A DNA stretch of 64,000 nucleotides from Heterocephalus glaber (taxonomy: Eukaryota > Chordata > Mammalia > Rodentia > Bathyergidae). The translations under genes and the position numbers were made by a program. Position 1 is the stretch's first letter. Each line of letters opens with the position of its first letter. The notes beneath the pieces were generated by a model, which saw only the letters and a list, made by a program, of their open reading frames with translations, made no database searches and was not told where the DNA came from. The DNA is taken from positions 32,070,920-32,134,919 of the forward strand of contig NW_004624734.1 of the NCBI RefSeq assembly GCF_000247695.1, read 5' to 3'. Shown piece after piece: positions 1-11,064 of this stretch.

Positions 1-17
1 CCCCCCCCCCCCCCCCC
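1..17. repeat. poly-C homopolymer at window edge
   Basis: Seventeen consecutive C bases followed by six A. It may be a real mononucleotide run or an assembly or polishing artefact; the sequence alone cannot tell. Confidence 0.9.
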
Positions 18-46
18 AAAAAAGGAGACTACAGAAATAATGCCCA

Positions 47-174
47 TGGGCGTGGTGGCACACGCCTGCAATCCCAGAGCTTGGGGAACTGAGACAGGAG
101 GATCATCATGAGTTCCAGGCCAGCCTGGACTACATAATGAGACCCTGTCTCAAAAATACCCCCCAAAAAGAAAG
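47..174 (+). repeat. B1 (7SL-derived) SINE
   Basis: Typical 7SL-type 5' part (GGCGTGGTGGCACACGCCTG, AATCCCAGAG), then the GAGTTCCAGGCCAGCCTGGA core and GAGACCCTGTCTCAAAAA before an A-rich tail. Only one copy of the 29-bp internal unit is present. Confidence 0.85.
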
Positions 175-205
175 AATGCCTTCCTGGATAAGACTATGTA
201 AGATT

Positions 206-290
206 TTTATTTTATTTTTTGCAGTACTGGGAATGGAAACCAGGGCCTCTTGCATTTGAGACATACACTGTAGCCCTGAACTACGCCTGG
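206..290 (-). repeat. old ID-like SINE, antisense
   Basis: A T-rich start, then TACTGGGAATGGAAACCAGGGCCT and a degraded complement of the tRNA-like A-box region. It resembles a diverged ID element read from the opposite strand. Divergence is high, so the assignment is moderate. Confidence 0.5.
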
Positions 291-667
291 GACTGCCATT
301 TCTTTTGGCTCATCTGTGGTAATAGGTTTCATTTTGTTAGGAAGAGTCGGGGAAAGTCAGTCAGCCCAACCACTTCTCCTGTGTTGGCGCAGCTCCCATC
401 CAGGCCCAGGCTCCCCTTTCTCCCACTGTCGCCCTACCCTCAGGCTAAACTAGCAGCTTTTCTCTTCTCTGAGTGTTAGCAGAGGCTTCTGGAGCCCAGC
501 CCTTTTGACCAAGTTTCTGTTTCAGTGGAAACTCTTAATGTTTCCATTGTCTGACTTGAGAGTCTTCAAATTACTCTTCTTAATTACCTCTGGCCTAGAT
601 GTTATTTTGACAGAGCCTTAGGCCCAGGAGGTTTTGTTCACCTCTCTTGTTTTAGAAGCCAAGACTG

Positions 668-746
668 CATGATGGCAAACCCTTTAGAGCTTTCAATGAT
701 ACAACCGGCCAGTTGCGGCATACATACTACAGGTTTGCCACCACTG
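668..746 (+). mobile_element. short hAT-like non-autonomous element, copy A
   Basis: A 79-bp unit that starts CATGATGGCAAACC and ends GGTTTGCCACCACTG. The end, reverse-complemented, reads CAGTGGTGGCAAACC, so the termini form imperfect inverted repeats. It shares the internal block TTTAGAGCTTTCA with copies at 47016 and 57328. No clear 8-bp target duplication is visible at this copy. Assignment to the hAT superfamily is inferred from termini and from copy C. Confidence 0.5.
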
Positions 747-1436
747 GAATTTTAGGGGAAGGACAGACCATGGGCCTTGAAGGGGCCACCTCTGAAAGGC
801 AGTCATTGTGGCGGAAGGAGTGACAAGGTGGCCCAGAAGTGCCCCAACTTCCTGCACCAAGCTTCCTTGGTGTCACAAGGACACTCTGTTGCAGTCGTGC
901 CTGGGTTGCAAGGTGAGTTGTGTAACATCTCTAATCTAAGTACCAGCTGGTGGCTTCACAAACAGACATTTATCCTCTCCAGTAAGTTGTGCATTCTCCT
1001 GGCATGTCAGGTGCTGGGGACGCAGCATCCGACACGGCAGGCAACTGAGGCTCCCTTTTGAGGGACTCCTCATGGAGGGTAAAAGACAGAGCAAATTAGT
1101 GATCCAACCGTTAAGCAAGGTGGGACCAGAGAATGGTGGGCTCAAGGGGGAAAACAATTTGGGGTAAGATGAAAGGCAGTGGTGTTGGGGGAGGAAATTG
1201 GTACAGACAGGTGAACATGGCTGGCCTCTGGAGGTGATGACCTTGGACTGAGAGCTGACTGGACATCTGTCAGTGGTCCCACGTGGTGTGAGCATCGCTG
1301 AGCGTCTAGTTGGAGGGTTGGTCTGCAGGGTGGTAGCAGCGGCAGTGTTGGACCCTTCAGGGGTGGGGCCGAGTGGGAGGTCCCGGCCCCTCTGTCTCTT
1401 CCTCCTGGTTTGAGATGTGACCACTTGCTTCTAGAC

Positions 1437-1600
1437 ATGCTCCCTTGATGCCACCCACTGCCCTGATCAGAGGCTGAACACGGGCGTCGCCTGATCTTAA
1501 ACTTGAAACCTCAAAAACTGCGAGCTAAATAAACCTCGTTTCTTCATAAGTAGCCTGCCTCTGGTATTTCACTATCATGACAAAAAACTGACAACAACCA
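1437..1600 (+). mobile_element. MaLR-type LTR fragment (3' part)
   Basis: The block GAGCTAAATAAACCTCGTTTC followed by a stretch like GCCTCTGGTATTTC and a terminal ACAAAAAACTGACAAC matches the 3' end of MT/MST-type MaLR LTRs. The LTR polyadenylation signal AATAAA lies at 1528-1533. Only the 3' part is evident, and no internal retroviral coding sequence is seen. Confidence 0.6.
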
Positions 1601-1915
1601 ATTGTGAGCAACTCCGCCAAGTATAGTGACTGGTGGGGAACAACTGGGGCAAGAATTGTGTGGGATAAGCTTGGCTACTTCCAGGCAAAGAGGGAAGACT
1701 GGAAGGCCTTCTGAGAAGGATAAATTCCCAGGGTGGGATATAGGGTCAAGAGTTATAGCCATATTTAGGACTCTCAATATACATTGCTGGATTGCTTTCT
1801 GAAGTGAGTATGTATCTTGTGACCAATAGTTAATAGCCATTATCCCTGGGGAGATGCAGGGGTCAACAGGAGGCAGGAAGGTTCTTTAAGGTTTCCATCT
1901 TCTATATGATTTTGA
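1601..1915. other. intergenic, nothing recognised
   Basis: Unique-looking sequence of ordinary composition. I see no exon-like structure, repeat or RNA gene. Confidence 0.5.
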
Positions 1916-2052
1916 TTTTTTTGTTTGTTTGTTTGTTTGAGACAGGGTCTTTGTAGGTAGTTCAGGATGGGCTCAAACTCACAGTGATAACTCCTGCCCC
2001 ACCCTCCCCAGGGCTGGGACTACAGGTGTGCACCACCATGCCCAGCTATTTT
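1916..2052 (-). repeat. B1 SINE, antisense
   Basis: A (TTTG)n-type tail, then GAGACAGGGTCTTTGTAGG, GTTCAGGATGGGCTCAAACTC and CTGGGACTACAGGTGTGCAC: the complement of B1. It has a single copy of the 29-bp unit and is fairly diverged. Confidence 0.85.
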
Positions 2053-2281
2053 TATAATTTAAGGAGACCTAGTGTTGTGTAGCATTGTTAATAAGCAAGA
2101 GTTCTAGACAGAGCTTTACTATTCTATATACCACATATACATTATATAAATTCTCTTATATATGAAATAGTTTATAATAAAACCCTTATTAAGTAAAGTA
2201 TAGTAATTCATATATCACCAGGTAGATGTGGCAGTCTTGCTGCATACTCATAAGGATTGGTGATTATTGCTCCTGGAACAC

Positions 2282-2387
2282 TTTTGCTTCTTTTTTTTTG
2301 GTACCAGAGCTCGAACTCAGGACTTTGCACTTTCGAGGCAGGCAGCAGCACGACTGAGCTAAATCCCCAGCCCCATTTTTGCTTCTT
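2282..2387 (-). repeat. ID SINE with target-site duplication
   Basis: Antisense ID element (GGTACCAGAGCTCGAACTC ... CTGAGCTAAATCCCCAGCCCC), body 2293-2376. It is flanked by the direct repeat TTTTGCTTCTT at 2282-2292 and 2377-2387. Confidence 0.9.
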
Positions 2388-3400
2388 AATTCCAGTTCAG
2401 TCATTGCTTTGCTCTGAGAAGTCATGTTAGCCTCTGCAGCTTTCCTTTTTTGGAAACTGAAGGTTGGAAGAGAGATCAGTCCATCCTCGTCAGGTCCCTA
2501 ACAGAACTGTTCAGGGAATGAAATAAAATATTAAATGGTTTTGAACGCAGTAGAAGAGAACAGACAAGGAGAATCGGGAAGGCGCTTCACCCGGAATGCT
2601 TGTATTCGAAGCTGCCCTGACCCTCGTCTGCCCGAACCCCGATGTCCACCTGCAGCAGCATGTGGCACTGTCACTGTTTGCCGTGTGGGAGGACTACCGC
2701 CCGTGACTCATTCCCTTCGGAGGTGGGTGCAGCGATACCCTGGTCTCAGTGGTGGAATTTGAGGCCTTAGTGAGCAGGTCCAGGAGATCATTTGGTGGAA
2801 AGCTGGTCTTTCCCAATTCCAAAGTTACAGGGAACTGGATTTGTTGGGAAGAGCTTCAGGTCGAGCTTGTGAAGAACGAGTCCAGTGTGGGGATTTCAGT
2901 TCCTACCTTTGAATGCCTCAAGACTTGCAACCTTCCTGATTTCAGTTTCTTGAGCTTTAAAGTGGGGCTATGCACAAATGCCTGGCCCACTTCTTTATGA
3001 TGTCTGGGAGAGTCAGTGAACCCCAGTGAACTTTAAAAAGCATTGAGAGTGGTGAGGTTTTGAGTCATGCAGGGTCCAGTGCTGCTCCTTAACGGCTTCA
3101 CTGTCCCCACCACTTGAGCTGGCAGGGCTGGAGCGGGGACCCCTCTCACTGGCCTGCATGTCCTAGGCAGAGCGTGAGCTTTGGCTGTAGGCAGGACTTG
3201 GTTCACAATCTCCAGTCCTAGAGACTGGTCACCTCAGCCCCTGGCTGCGGATGGGCCCTAGGACTAGTGCTGGCTGTTGCAATGACGGAGGAAGCTCACT
3301 TCTAGGCCAAGTGCAAAGCACTCTGAAGTCTTCCTCTTCCTCGCCACAGCAGTTACATGAGTGGCCCTGTGTTGACATGGGGGTGCCAGGAAAAGGTCAA
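2388..3400. other. intergenic, no supported gene
   Basis: Several short open frames occur but none has recognisable protein similarity, a consistent splice structure or a codon pattern that stands out. I treat the stretch as non-coding. An AP-1-like TGAGTCA occurs at 3061-3067 without other context. Confidence 0.5.
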
Positions 3401-3542
3401 GGCAAACCAGGTCTCATGGTGCACACCTGTAATCCCAACAGTCAGGAGGCTGAGGCAGGAAGATCGCCATGAGTTCCAGGCCAGCGTGGACTATATACCA
3501 AGACCCTGTCTCAGAAAAAGAAGAAAAAGAAAAAGTCAAGGT
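3391..3542 (+). repeat. B1 SINE with imperfect target duplication
   Basis: GGTGCACACCTGTAATCCCAAC, GAGGCTGAGGCAGGAAGATC and GACCCTGTCTCAGAAA identify B1, with a GAA-rich tail. Flanks AAAAGGTCAAGG (3391) and AAAAAGTCAAGG (3531) look like a slightly diverged target duplication. Confidence 0.85.
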
Positions 3543-3741
3543 GAGCAGGATCATAGACTCCCAGCTTGGAAGACAGCTGTACAAAGGGAAATAAATATTA
3601 GTTTTATAAAAACCACAGGAGTTTCTTGGGACTATTTGTTACTGCAGCACAACCTGGCCTGGGCAGGCTAGTATCATCTGAGTCTCAATCTGGAATAATA
3701 ACACCTGTTTCACATGGTTTGTGGTAAATATTTGAGGAGAA

Positions 3742-3925
3742 GCAGGATATGGTTGCACACACCTGTAATCCCAGCACTCTGGGAGGCTGAAGCAGGAGGA
3801 TTGCAAGCTTAAGCCCAGGCCGGGAAAATTAGTGAGAGCTTGTCTCAAAATGAAAAATAAAGGCCAGTGGGTGTAGCTTAGTTCCGAAGAGCTTAGGTTA
3901 AAGCCCCAGTACCAGGGAGGGAGAG
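3742..3925 (+). repeat. B1-dID composite SINE
   Basis: The left part is B1-like (CCTGTAATCCCAGCACTCTGGGAGGCTGAAGC). After GTCTCAAAATGAAAAATAAA the right part reads GTGGGTGTAGCTTAGTTCC ... AGCCCCAGTACCAGG, a degraded tRNA-like ID monomer. The dimer is the B1-dID architecture known from several rodent families. Confidence 0.75.
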
Positions 3926-4741
3926 AAAAAGGGAGAGGTTGCGATTGAAGACGAGAATGTGTGTTAAGGCCATCGTGCCATGTTGACTCACAGAGAAAGC
4001 TCACTGAATGTCGGAATCGTGTAAGATTGTGACTTCTTGGCAAAGGCAGAGAAGCTCACCTGATCCTACCTTCCCACAGGCCTGTGGGACCCAGCAGTGA
4101 GGGCAGGAGTTCCTCATGGAATCAGTACACAGTTCCTATTATGCAGCAGCAGAGATTATAGTTCTGTCTCTCCACACCTCCTGTTTCATTTCCTGTAAAT
4201 CCTGGGGCATAACGTGGGGCTGTTGAGCGATACACACTGCCAGCCCCTGACTCCCACAGCGAGCTGTGGTGGTTCCAGTGCCCGCCCCTCATGGGCCTCC
4301 TTCCCACTGAGGAGGGGCTTCGGGGTGGGCTGGGGAGGGGGACTTCCTGCCTCTCACAGGAACTCATGTCAAGAAGCAGGAGAGAAACGTTGGGAATACC
4401 AGCCTGAGGGCTTCTGAGTGTCACCTAGCCTTGACTCTAATATAAACAAACACAAATTAATAAAAAGAAATAAAATCCCTGAGCCATAGGTGCCTTCATG
4501 TTATTTCGTAAGTAAAGTTGGGTGAGGTGGTGGAGGTGCTAGGAGAAAACCATCAACAGGAGCCCAGTCGAGAAAAGGGAGAAACCCTACGGAACACCTG
4601 TCCTTGCTCCTACGGCCAGGGTGTGTGTGAGCTGGTGTTCCCTTTGGAGTGTTTGCAATCAGGCTGATCCTGTTAGCTGCAGTAGGAAAGTGATTTCTTG
4701 AACCCCACAAAAAGGGAGAACAGTTAAAGAGCCCTTAGCAG

Positions 4742-4868
4742 CATTCAGGGCAGGGCTGTAGTCCCAGCTCTCAGAAGGCTGAGGTGGGAGGATCACTTGA
4801 GCCCAAAGATTTGGGGCCAGCCTGGGCAACATAGCAAAACTCTGACTCAACAGGAAAACAAAAAAGTG
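4742..4868 (+). repeat. B1-like (proto-B1) SINE
   Basis: GTAGTCCCAGCTCTCAGAAGG, GGAGGATCACTTGAGCCC and CCAGCCTGGGCAACATAGC resemble an old 7SL monomer without the 29-bp duplication. Confidence 0.75.
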
Positions 4869-5454
4869 TCTCTAGACAGTTAAATCAGGGCGACAGAAGT
4901 GTTTTCAGAGGTAGCAATAACTGCTGCCCACTTGGACGGCTTCCTCACCCACAGACACTCTCCCTCCAGTTATGGGAGAGAGCATGAGAGCGACCTGAAA
5001 GGGTTCCAGCCTGTCCCTGAAGACTGGGGAGACCCTGTCCAGCTTGGAAGTGTGGACCTGGCTGTGACGGGCCTGATCCTGACCGGAGGGAGCTGCTGTT
5101 AGACCAGTGACGAGCTCTCCCAGACGGATGGGGAGAGCGGGTTCCATTCCTGCTGAGAAACACATGACTCCTTGCCCTGAGATGGCAAATGCCTCCAGAA
5201 ATCCATCTCTGTTCTGTCCTCATTCCAAAGCAAACTCTCCCTTGGCTTCTATTCCCACGCCTAGATGAGCCAGTCTGCAGGAGTGGGGCTCCCAGTGTGC
5301 AGAACTCGGATGAGCAGGGACTGCAGAGTTGGGGGCCCTACTGATGCTCCAGATGTGCACATGCAGACCACTGTTCCCCCCAAACAATCACCTAGATGGG
5401 CCAGGCAGTGAGTCAAGGGGTAACGACAAGGGTATCATCATTTACAGAGCATTT
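4869..5454. other. intergenic, nothing recognised
   Basis: No repeat or gene is evident. Open frames on both strands overlap each other and are short, as expected by chance in GC-richer sequence. Confidence 0.45.
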
Positions 5455-5595
5455 TCTATATGCCAGGCTCTGTACCAAGAGCCTCATGGGAGCATCTCAG
5501 TGACTCCCCCTGCCTCAGGAACAGCCAAGGTAACTGAGGTTCAAAGAGTCACATCACCTCTGAGTGATGAAGCAGGAGTCCAACTAGGCTGACTT
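5455..5595 (-). repeat. MIR fragment, antisense
   Basis: ATTTTCTATATGCCAGGCTC, GGTAACTGAGGTTCAAAGAG and GATGAAGCAGGAGTCCAACT follow the complement of the MIR core and 3' part. It is an ancient mammalian tRNA-derived SINE. Confidence 0.6.
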
Positions 5596-5607
5596 CAAAA
5601 GCTTCCA

Positions 5608-5838
5608 CACAGCTGGGTGTGGTGGTGCATGCCTATAATCCCAGCACTCAGGAGGCTGAGGCAAGAGGGTCACCACAAATTTGAGAGCAGCCTGGGCTAC
5701 AGTTCAAGGCCAACTCAAACTACATAGTAAGACTCTGTTTCAGAAAAAAAAAATGTAAAAAAAGTAAAAAGGGGCTGGGGGTGTAGCTTAGGGTGAAGGC
5801 CCTGGGTTCAATCTCCAGGACTAAAAAAAAAAAAAAAA
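5608..5838 (+). repeat. B1-dID composite SINE
   Basis: B1 monomer (GCTGGGTGTGGTGGTGCATG ... AAGACTCTGTTTCAG), an A-rich linker, then GGGGCTGGGGGTGTAGCTTA and GGTTCAATCTCCAGGACTAAA, a shortened ID monomer ending in poly-A. The flanks AAAAGCTTCCA and AAAAAGCTCCA suggest a target duplication. Confidence 0.85.
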
Positions 5839-6328
5839 GCTCCATATTAGTTGAATGACTTTCAGACCCAGGAATGAGCACTGTCCTTTCAGGTTCTCAC
5901 TGTAGGTAGGAGGGTCCAACTTTGGTCAGGTTCAGCTCTCAAATTCCTTGTTAGTGACTGACCTGTCTGCATGGAAGGCATGTGGGTGGTTGTCACAGCC
6001 TTCTCAGGGTGGAAGCTGAGGAGACCCAGGCTGGTGAAGGAACTGGACAAGGAGCAGCCCTGTGATGGCACCTGAGAATGAATGTGAGTTTGGAAACAGC
6101 CCGAAGCAACTTGGAGCACAGTCTACTAATTGTTCATCTCAGGGGTTCACTGGCAGGTTCCCCGGATGGTGAGGAAGTTCCCTCTGTCTGAACCAAAATC
6201 TGCTTCCTTGTGATTTGACCCTGTGGCTCCAATTCAAATCTCTAGAGGCAGAGAACTGGCCTCTTCACTCCCATCCCCACCCTAACTTCATGTGGTTACC
6301 AACTGAGCAGATTAAGAAAGATTGAGGA

Positions 6329-6416
6329 GGGCTGGGGATTTAGCTCAGTGGTTCCACCACCTGCCTTGAAGGCACAAGGTCCTGAGTTCGATCCCCAGTA
6401 CCAAAAAAAAAAAAAA
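6329..6416 (+). repeat. ID SINE, first of a near-identical pair
   Basis: GGCTGGGGATTTAGCTCAG ... GAGTTCGATCCCCAGTACC followed by poly-A. Both pol III boxes are intact. From ATTTAGCTCAG through the tail it is identical to the copy starting near 6470. Confidence 0.95.
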
Positions 6417-6469
6417 ATTACTGCCTCCATCCACTCAACAAGTTCAATGCCAAACAGCATACAAAATCC

Positions 6470-6578
6470 TTCAGCTGGAGATTTAGCTCAGTGGTTCCAC
6501 CACCTGCCTTGAAGGCACAAGGTCCTGAGTTCGATCCCCAGTACCAAAAAAAAAAAAAAAGAAAGAAAAAAGAAAAGA
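6470..6578 (+). repeat. ID SINE, second of a near-identical pair
   Basis: Starts AGCTGGAGATTTAGCTCAG and then matches the copy at 6329 base for base to the tail, including the variant GCCTTGAAGGCACAAGGTCC. The tail continues as AAAGAAAGAAAAAAG. Confidence 0.95.
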
Positions 6579-6928
6579 CAGAGGTCTTATTAGAATCACA
6601 GGGTTGGGGGTGGAGAGGGAGTTTCTAGCCTCTCAGTGCCCAGATTCCACCCACAGGAAGCAAGTTCACCAGACCCTGGGCCACATAGCAAGCACTCGGC
6701 CCAGGCTTATCAAGGAATGAGCGACAAGCTCGAGGGATAAGTGTTGGGTGAGAAGGTCCCTTACTTCCTCTCTCCTCCACCCAGGAGGTGGCCTAAATTC
6801 AGAGATCCAGAAGGAGAAACAGGGACGCCTGCTGTCTCGGCCACCCGCCCAGGTCTGACAGACTCATCCTACAGCTCTTGCGCCTTGCCAGCCTCCGTTA
6901 CTCCATGAGCTGATTCCTTATAATGTAT

Positions 6929-6930
<2 letters not shown>
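6579..6930. other. intergenic, nothing recognised
   Basis: No repeat or coding signal is apparent between the ID pair and the CA microsatellite. Confidence 0.4.

Positions 6931-6968
<38 letters not shown>
6931..6968. repeat. (CA)n microsatellite
   Basis: About 18 uninterrupted CA dinucleotides. Confidence 0.97.
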
Positions 6969-6971
<3 letters not shown>

Positions 6972-8130
6972 CTGGTTCTCTGGAGAATCCCGACTACCAA
7001 ATACACCATGCCTCATAGGCATCACTAATACCCCACTTCATGTAGGAAACATTTCAGAGTAGAAGACACCACATATGTGGCCAGCCTTGAAAAAGTTTCC
7101 CAGCTTGTTGAAGGTTAGGGTTGGTGTTCTTGGTGGAGCCTTGTTGTCTCCTCTGGGGACACCTGCAACTGCTGCCTTTCCCAAGCAGAGGATGCTCCGT
7201 GAGTCCCCAACCTCAGGGGGCTACTCCTGGGCTTAGGTCAGCTGTGCCCAGCTCCTGAGGGACCCTAGGAAACTGTGCTTTTCTTCTGGGTTGGGCCTTT
7301 CCGAGCTCTGCCCTGGGTTACAGTTTGTTCTCCTAGTGATGGGCCAGAGACACCCTCTCAGGGGCACTGACTGATCTTGCTCACACCTCTCTCCTTCCCA
7401 CTCTCCCTCCCTTCTCCGGTGTCCCAGGCATTCTGCAGCTCACCTGGCCTGGAGGAAACAAGAAATGTCTCCAGGCCTCTTCCCAGCAGGGCTGCTTCCG
7501 GATGACTCTTTCCTAGGGGTGGGTGGACCAATGTTCACAGATGAGTTAAACACGGACACTGGCTGTCCGTGGTCCTGCTGCCACTTTCTTTTTACACAAT
7601 TGAAAATATCCAAGACCCACATTATTCCATTTTGTTGTCAATTGAAGCCACACCACCAAGAAGGTGCAACTGTATTTCCTTGTCTCTTTGTACTTTCCTT
7701 CGTCACTCCAGATGATCTCCTCCTGCCTGCAGGTTTATTTCCAAAACAAGTTAGGAAAAAGGTGGTTGGCTCACACATTTTGATCTACTGTGGTTCCCAA
7801 AATGTTTTGGAGCTTCTTTGCGGGAGGAGGTAGGTTAGCTTCTTCTTGGCCAGAAATTGGGTTGTCCTTGTGTGATAGCAAAGTTTTAGATGTGCTGAGT
7901 TTTAGATGTGCTGAGTTTTAGATGGTGGAAAGAAAGAAGGAAAGAGAAGAAAGCAAGGAAATCATGAAATAAACCATTGGCAACATACAATTAATGTGTG
8001 TACATTGATGGTAAAAATTGTGTAGGAACAGCTTGTATTTGCCGATAACCTAACAACTTGGCTCCTGGCCCACCACGAATAGGGGGCAACAAATGCAGCA
8101 AGCCATGTACCAGCCACAAGATTCTAAGGA
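6969..8130. other. intergenic, no supported gene
   Basis: Apart from the 16-bp tandem repeat at 7883 I recognise nothing. A 122-codon open frame at 7465-7833 overlaps an antisense frame and shows no known domain. Confidence 0.45.
7883..7924. repeat. 16-bp tandem repeat, about 2.6 units
   Basis: Unit GTTTTAGATGTGCTGA occurs at 7883 and 7899, and a partial third copy starts at 7915. The copies are perfect. Confidence 0.95.
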
Positions 8131-8212
8131 CTTTTTTTTTTTTGGTACCAGGGATCAAACTCAGGACCTTGAGCTTTCGAGGAGGTTAACTGAGCTAAAT
8201 CCTGGGCACAAT
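8131..8212 (-). repeat. ID SINE, antisense, internally shortened
   Basis: Poly-T then GGTACCAGGGATCAAACTCAGGACC and CTGAGCTAAATCCTGGGC. Bases between the B-box and A-box regions are missing compared with other copies. Confidence 0.85.
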
Positions 8213-9399
8213 ATTCTACGTATTCATATTTCTCCATACTTAGTATTTGAAAACACTTTAATACACTCACTGTTAACAATTCTCCTTCTTGCCTCAAGCA
8301 TGTGGAGAAATAGGTCAGTGATGGATGGGCTGCTCAGAAGGGTGGGCCACTGGATTGAGAGGACAGGAGGACCCTTGAGACCTGGACACCTCCTCCAGGA
8401 GGCTGCTTCTCGAGATAGCCCCCAGCTAGGACCTTCGACATGGTCTGCAGCTGTGCAGATGGAGTTACTGGAAACGCAGAGGAGAGGCCTGAAGAAAAGG
8501 CACGTGGGAGGGTATGTCAGGCGGCCTGTGAGGTAACGTTCCGCTGGTTAAAGGACCGTTTATCCTGGAGTTATTGTCTGGGCCAGTGTTTGTATCTGCA
8601 ATGACAACTGTGACAATGCACCCTGCAAAGGCCAACCCTGGGGCTCCTGTTGCCTCATGCATTTGGTCGGGCTGGAGGCAGAAAGGAGTAGATGAGGTTT
8701 GTTGCTGATCCAAACACGTCTCAGCTGGCAGTGGGAAGGGGGTGCTGTGAGAAACCCCAGATGGAATCAGCCTTCTCCTGGCCCCAGGCAAGGATGACAG
8801 GTAAAGTCTAAGGTGAACACACAGAGGCAAGGTGGGGGGGGGGCTCATCTCAGCATCTTCGCTGAGACGCAAGATGCAGGGTGTAGCCCTGAGATTCCAG
8901 GGCCAGCCCCAGCAAGTAGGCACTCGCTCCTTCCAGGCAGAGGTCCCCCTTAGAACCCAGAGTAAGCAGTGTGTGATGGAAAGGGGCCCTGGGCTCTGAC
9001 CTCCTAGACCACACTGGGCACCTCAGAGGTCAGGGTGCCCTTTCCTGTCTGGAGCTGTCTCCAATCCCACCTGGCATTGCTCAGCGGGATCACAGTGATT
9101 CCACCTGTTCTTGCGTGGGGTGGGGAGAAACCTGCCCAGGACACCCAATTAGATGGACACTGAGCCCAGAGCAGAAGCCAGACTCTTGGCTTCCAGTTGG
9201 AGCATCTCCACTCCACCTTGTCCGCAGCATCCCCTCCAACCTGAGGGAGGCAGATGCAGCCTCACAGCCCCTTGCTGTGAGGGATGAGAAGTCTGAGGAC
9301 CACCCAGTGCTCTTGTAGTCATTCATTCCCATTATGTCTTTCAGAACACCATTTTTGAGCACTGAGGTACATATCGTGTGTTTTTATGCACGGAGGATG
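8213..9399. other. intergenic, no supported gene
   Basis: GC-richer unique sequence. Overlapping open frames on both strands have no family similarity. A G homopolymer of about 11 lies near 8832. Confidence 0.4.
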
Positions 9400-9515
9400 A
9401 GAACGTGAGGTTTGGAGTCAGACCTAGGTGACCTAATCCCTCTGAGCCTTGATTTCCTCATTTGGAAAATGAGTACCATTAATCCTGTGCCTAACACACA
9501 TAGTAAGTGCTCCAG
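9400..9515 (+). repeat. MIR
   Basis: TTTGGAGTCAGACCTAGGTGACC, CTGAGCCTTGATTTCCTCAT and ACATAGTAAGTGCTCC follow the MIR consensus in sense orientation. Part of the 5' tRNA-related region is deleted. Confidence 0.75.
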
Positions 9516-10204
9516 GAAAGGTGGCAGGAGAGGGTGCGGGCCAGCAGAGGGAGGCATGACTCACTCTAGCGTGGGCCAATGTGTGCCCTGCCCCTCGCCA
9601 GCTGGGTGACAATAAGCAAGTCCCTCAGACTCTCTGGAGGAGCAGAGCTTTCTTCTTTGTAAAGCTGGAAAATGTAAGTAGCACATAAATATAGGGATAT
9701 AAGTTTAGGAATAGGAGATAATAAATGCAAAGCGACAGTAAGTAACATCGATAAAGTCGTATCATTTTTGTGTGAAGTCAAAGGAATCACAAAAAGGGTG
9801 AAGTTTGAGTTGAGTTTTTAGAGACAAGCTGAGCTTTGGAGGGAGGCAACAAACAGCAGGACATAGCCCCGGTGATGTGGAAAGATGGTGGGTTCAGAGA
9901 AATAGCAGTGTGGATTCTGGAGCAAGGCTGTGTAGGCGAGGAGAGAGGAAACTGAGACCAGGCTGTGACAGACCTGTCCCCAGTGGAAGGAACTTTAAGC
10001 TTCCAGACAATAGGGCCATCTGAGCATAGGGCCATTTTTGAGAATTCATAGGATGGGAGCAAATTAGCATTTGTAGCTAAGTATTTGTTCTCTGTTGCAC
10101 TTTCTTGGCTGTTGGTTTTGTTTCTTTGTTTTACCAAGAACAATAGTGACAAGTTCCTAAGTACCAGAACCCTGTCAGTTAAAGGGACAGGAAAACCAAC
10201 ACAT
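9516..10204. other. intergenic, mostly unrecognised
   Basis: A weak MIR-like stretch near 9595-9690 (AGCAAGTCCCTCAGACTCTC) is the only hint. The rest is unassigned. Confidence 0.4.
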
Positions 10205-10582
10205 TAGGCCTGGTGGTTTTAAAATATGTCCACAAATTCTTTAATATTCCTCCCCTCAAGAGGTGAAGCCTGAGTCCCCTCCCTCGATGGTGGGCTGGAC
10301 TTAGTCACTGCTGACCAATGGGTGGAGGTGACAAGGTTCGATTTCAGAGCCCAGCTTCTAGCCACATGGGAGGACCATCACCATGGCACATCCTCAGGCC
10401 CCGCAGGCCTTTGGGGTCCTTGCTAAAGTCCTGCCTGCAATCCTATGAGAGACCCCAGGCTAGAACCATTTGGGTCAGGGTGTCCCCAAATCCATGCCCT
10501 ATAGTCACTGAAAATGTTTGTTCTTTCCTCCTGCTAAGTTTTGCAGTAGTTTATTATGAGGCAGCAACTAATACACCAGCTT
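10205..10582 (+). mobile_element. MLT1-type MaLR LTR
   Basis: CACAAATTCTTTAATATTCCTCCC, AAGAGGTGAAGCCTGAGTCC, GTGGGCTGGACTTAGTCACTG and the 3' GCTAAGTTTTGCAGTAGTTTA ... GCAGCAACTAATACA follow the MLT1 LTR pattern almost end to end. It is an ancient, inactive LTR without coding sequence. Confidence 0.75.
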
Positions 10583-11064
10583 CTGCAGAAGGGAAATGAA
10601 TTGGTGCACAGAACTGAGAGGTCTAGCCATAGGCACACTTAGATTTGAGGGATCAAGGATGTGCCAGGGAATTAGGTTCTCTTCTGCTCCAAGATTGGTT
10701 TTCCTCTGATCTAGCTTCTTCTCAGCCTCCTCAAATCTCCAGCACATCCTTACTGCTGGGGTCTCCAGGGGAGAAGGCTACACCTCTCCCAGGAGTGCCA
10801 GCAAGAGTCTTATTTACCCTTACTTTTGATTGGTTCCATGCCCACTCATAAACCAATGTGTGCTCTGATTGGCCAGGCCTGTCACTAAGGCCCAGCCCTG
10901 GCAGTGAAGCACCTGGTGGTGAAGGATCCTTCCCAGAGGAACAGCAAGGCGCAGTTGCCAGGAGGGGAATGGTTGCTGGGCAAAGAAGCAATAGGTGGCT
11001 ATTATACCCACATTCGTACTGTGCTTTTCAGCGTGTGCCTTGTGAGCCTTATTCCATGGTAGCT

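Noticed and set aside
1528..1533. AATAAA as the 3' end of an upstream gene
   Set aside because: It lies at the position of the internal polyadenylation signal of a MaLR LTR, and no upstream coding sequence leads to it.
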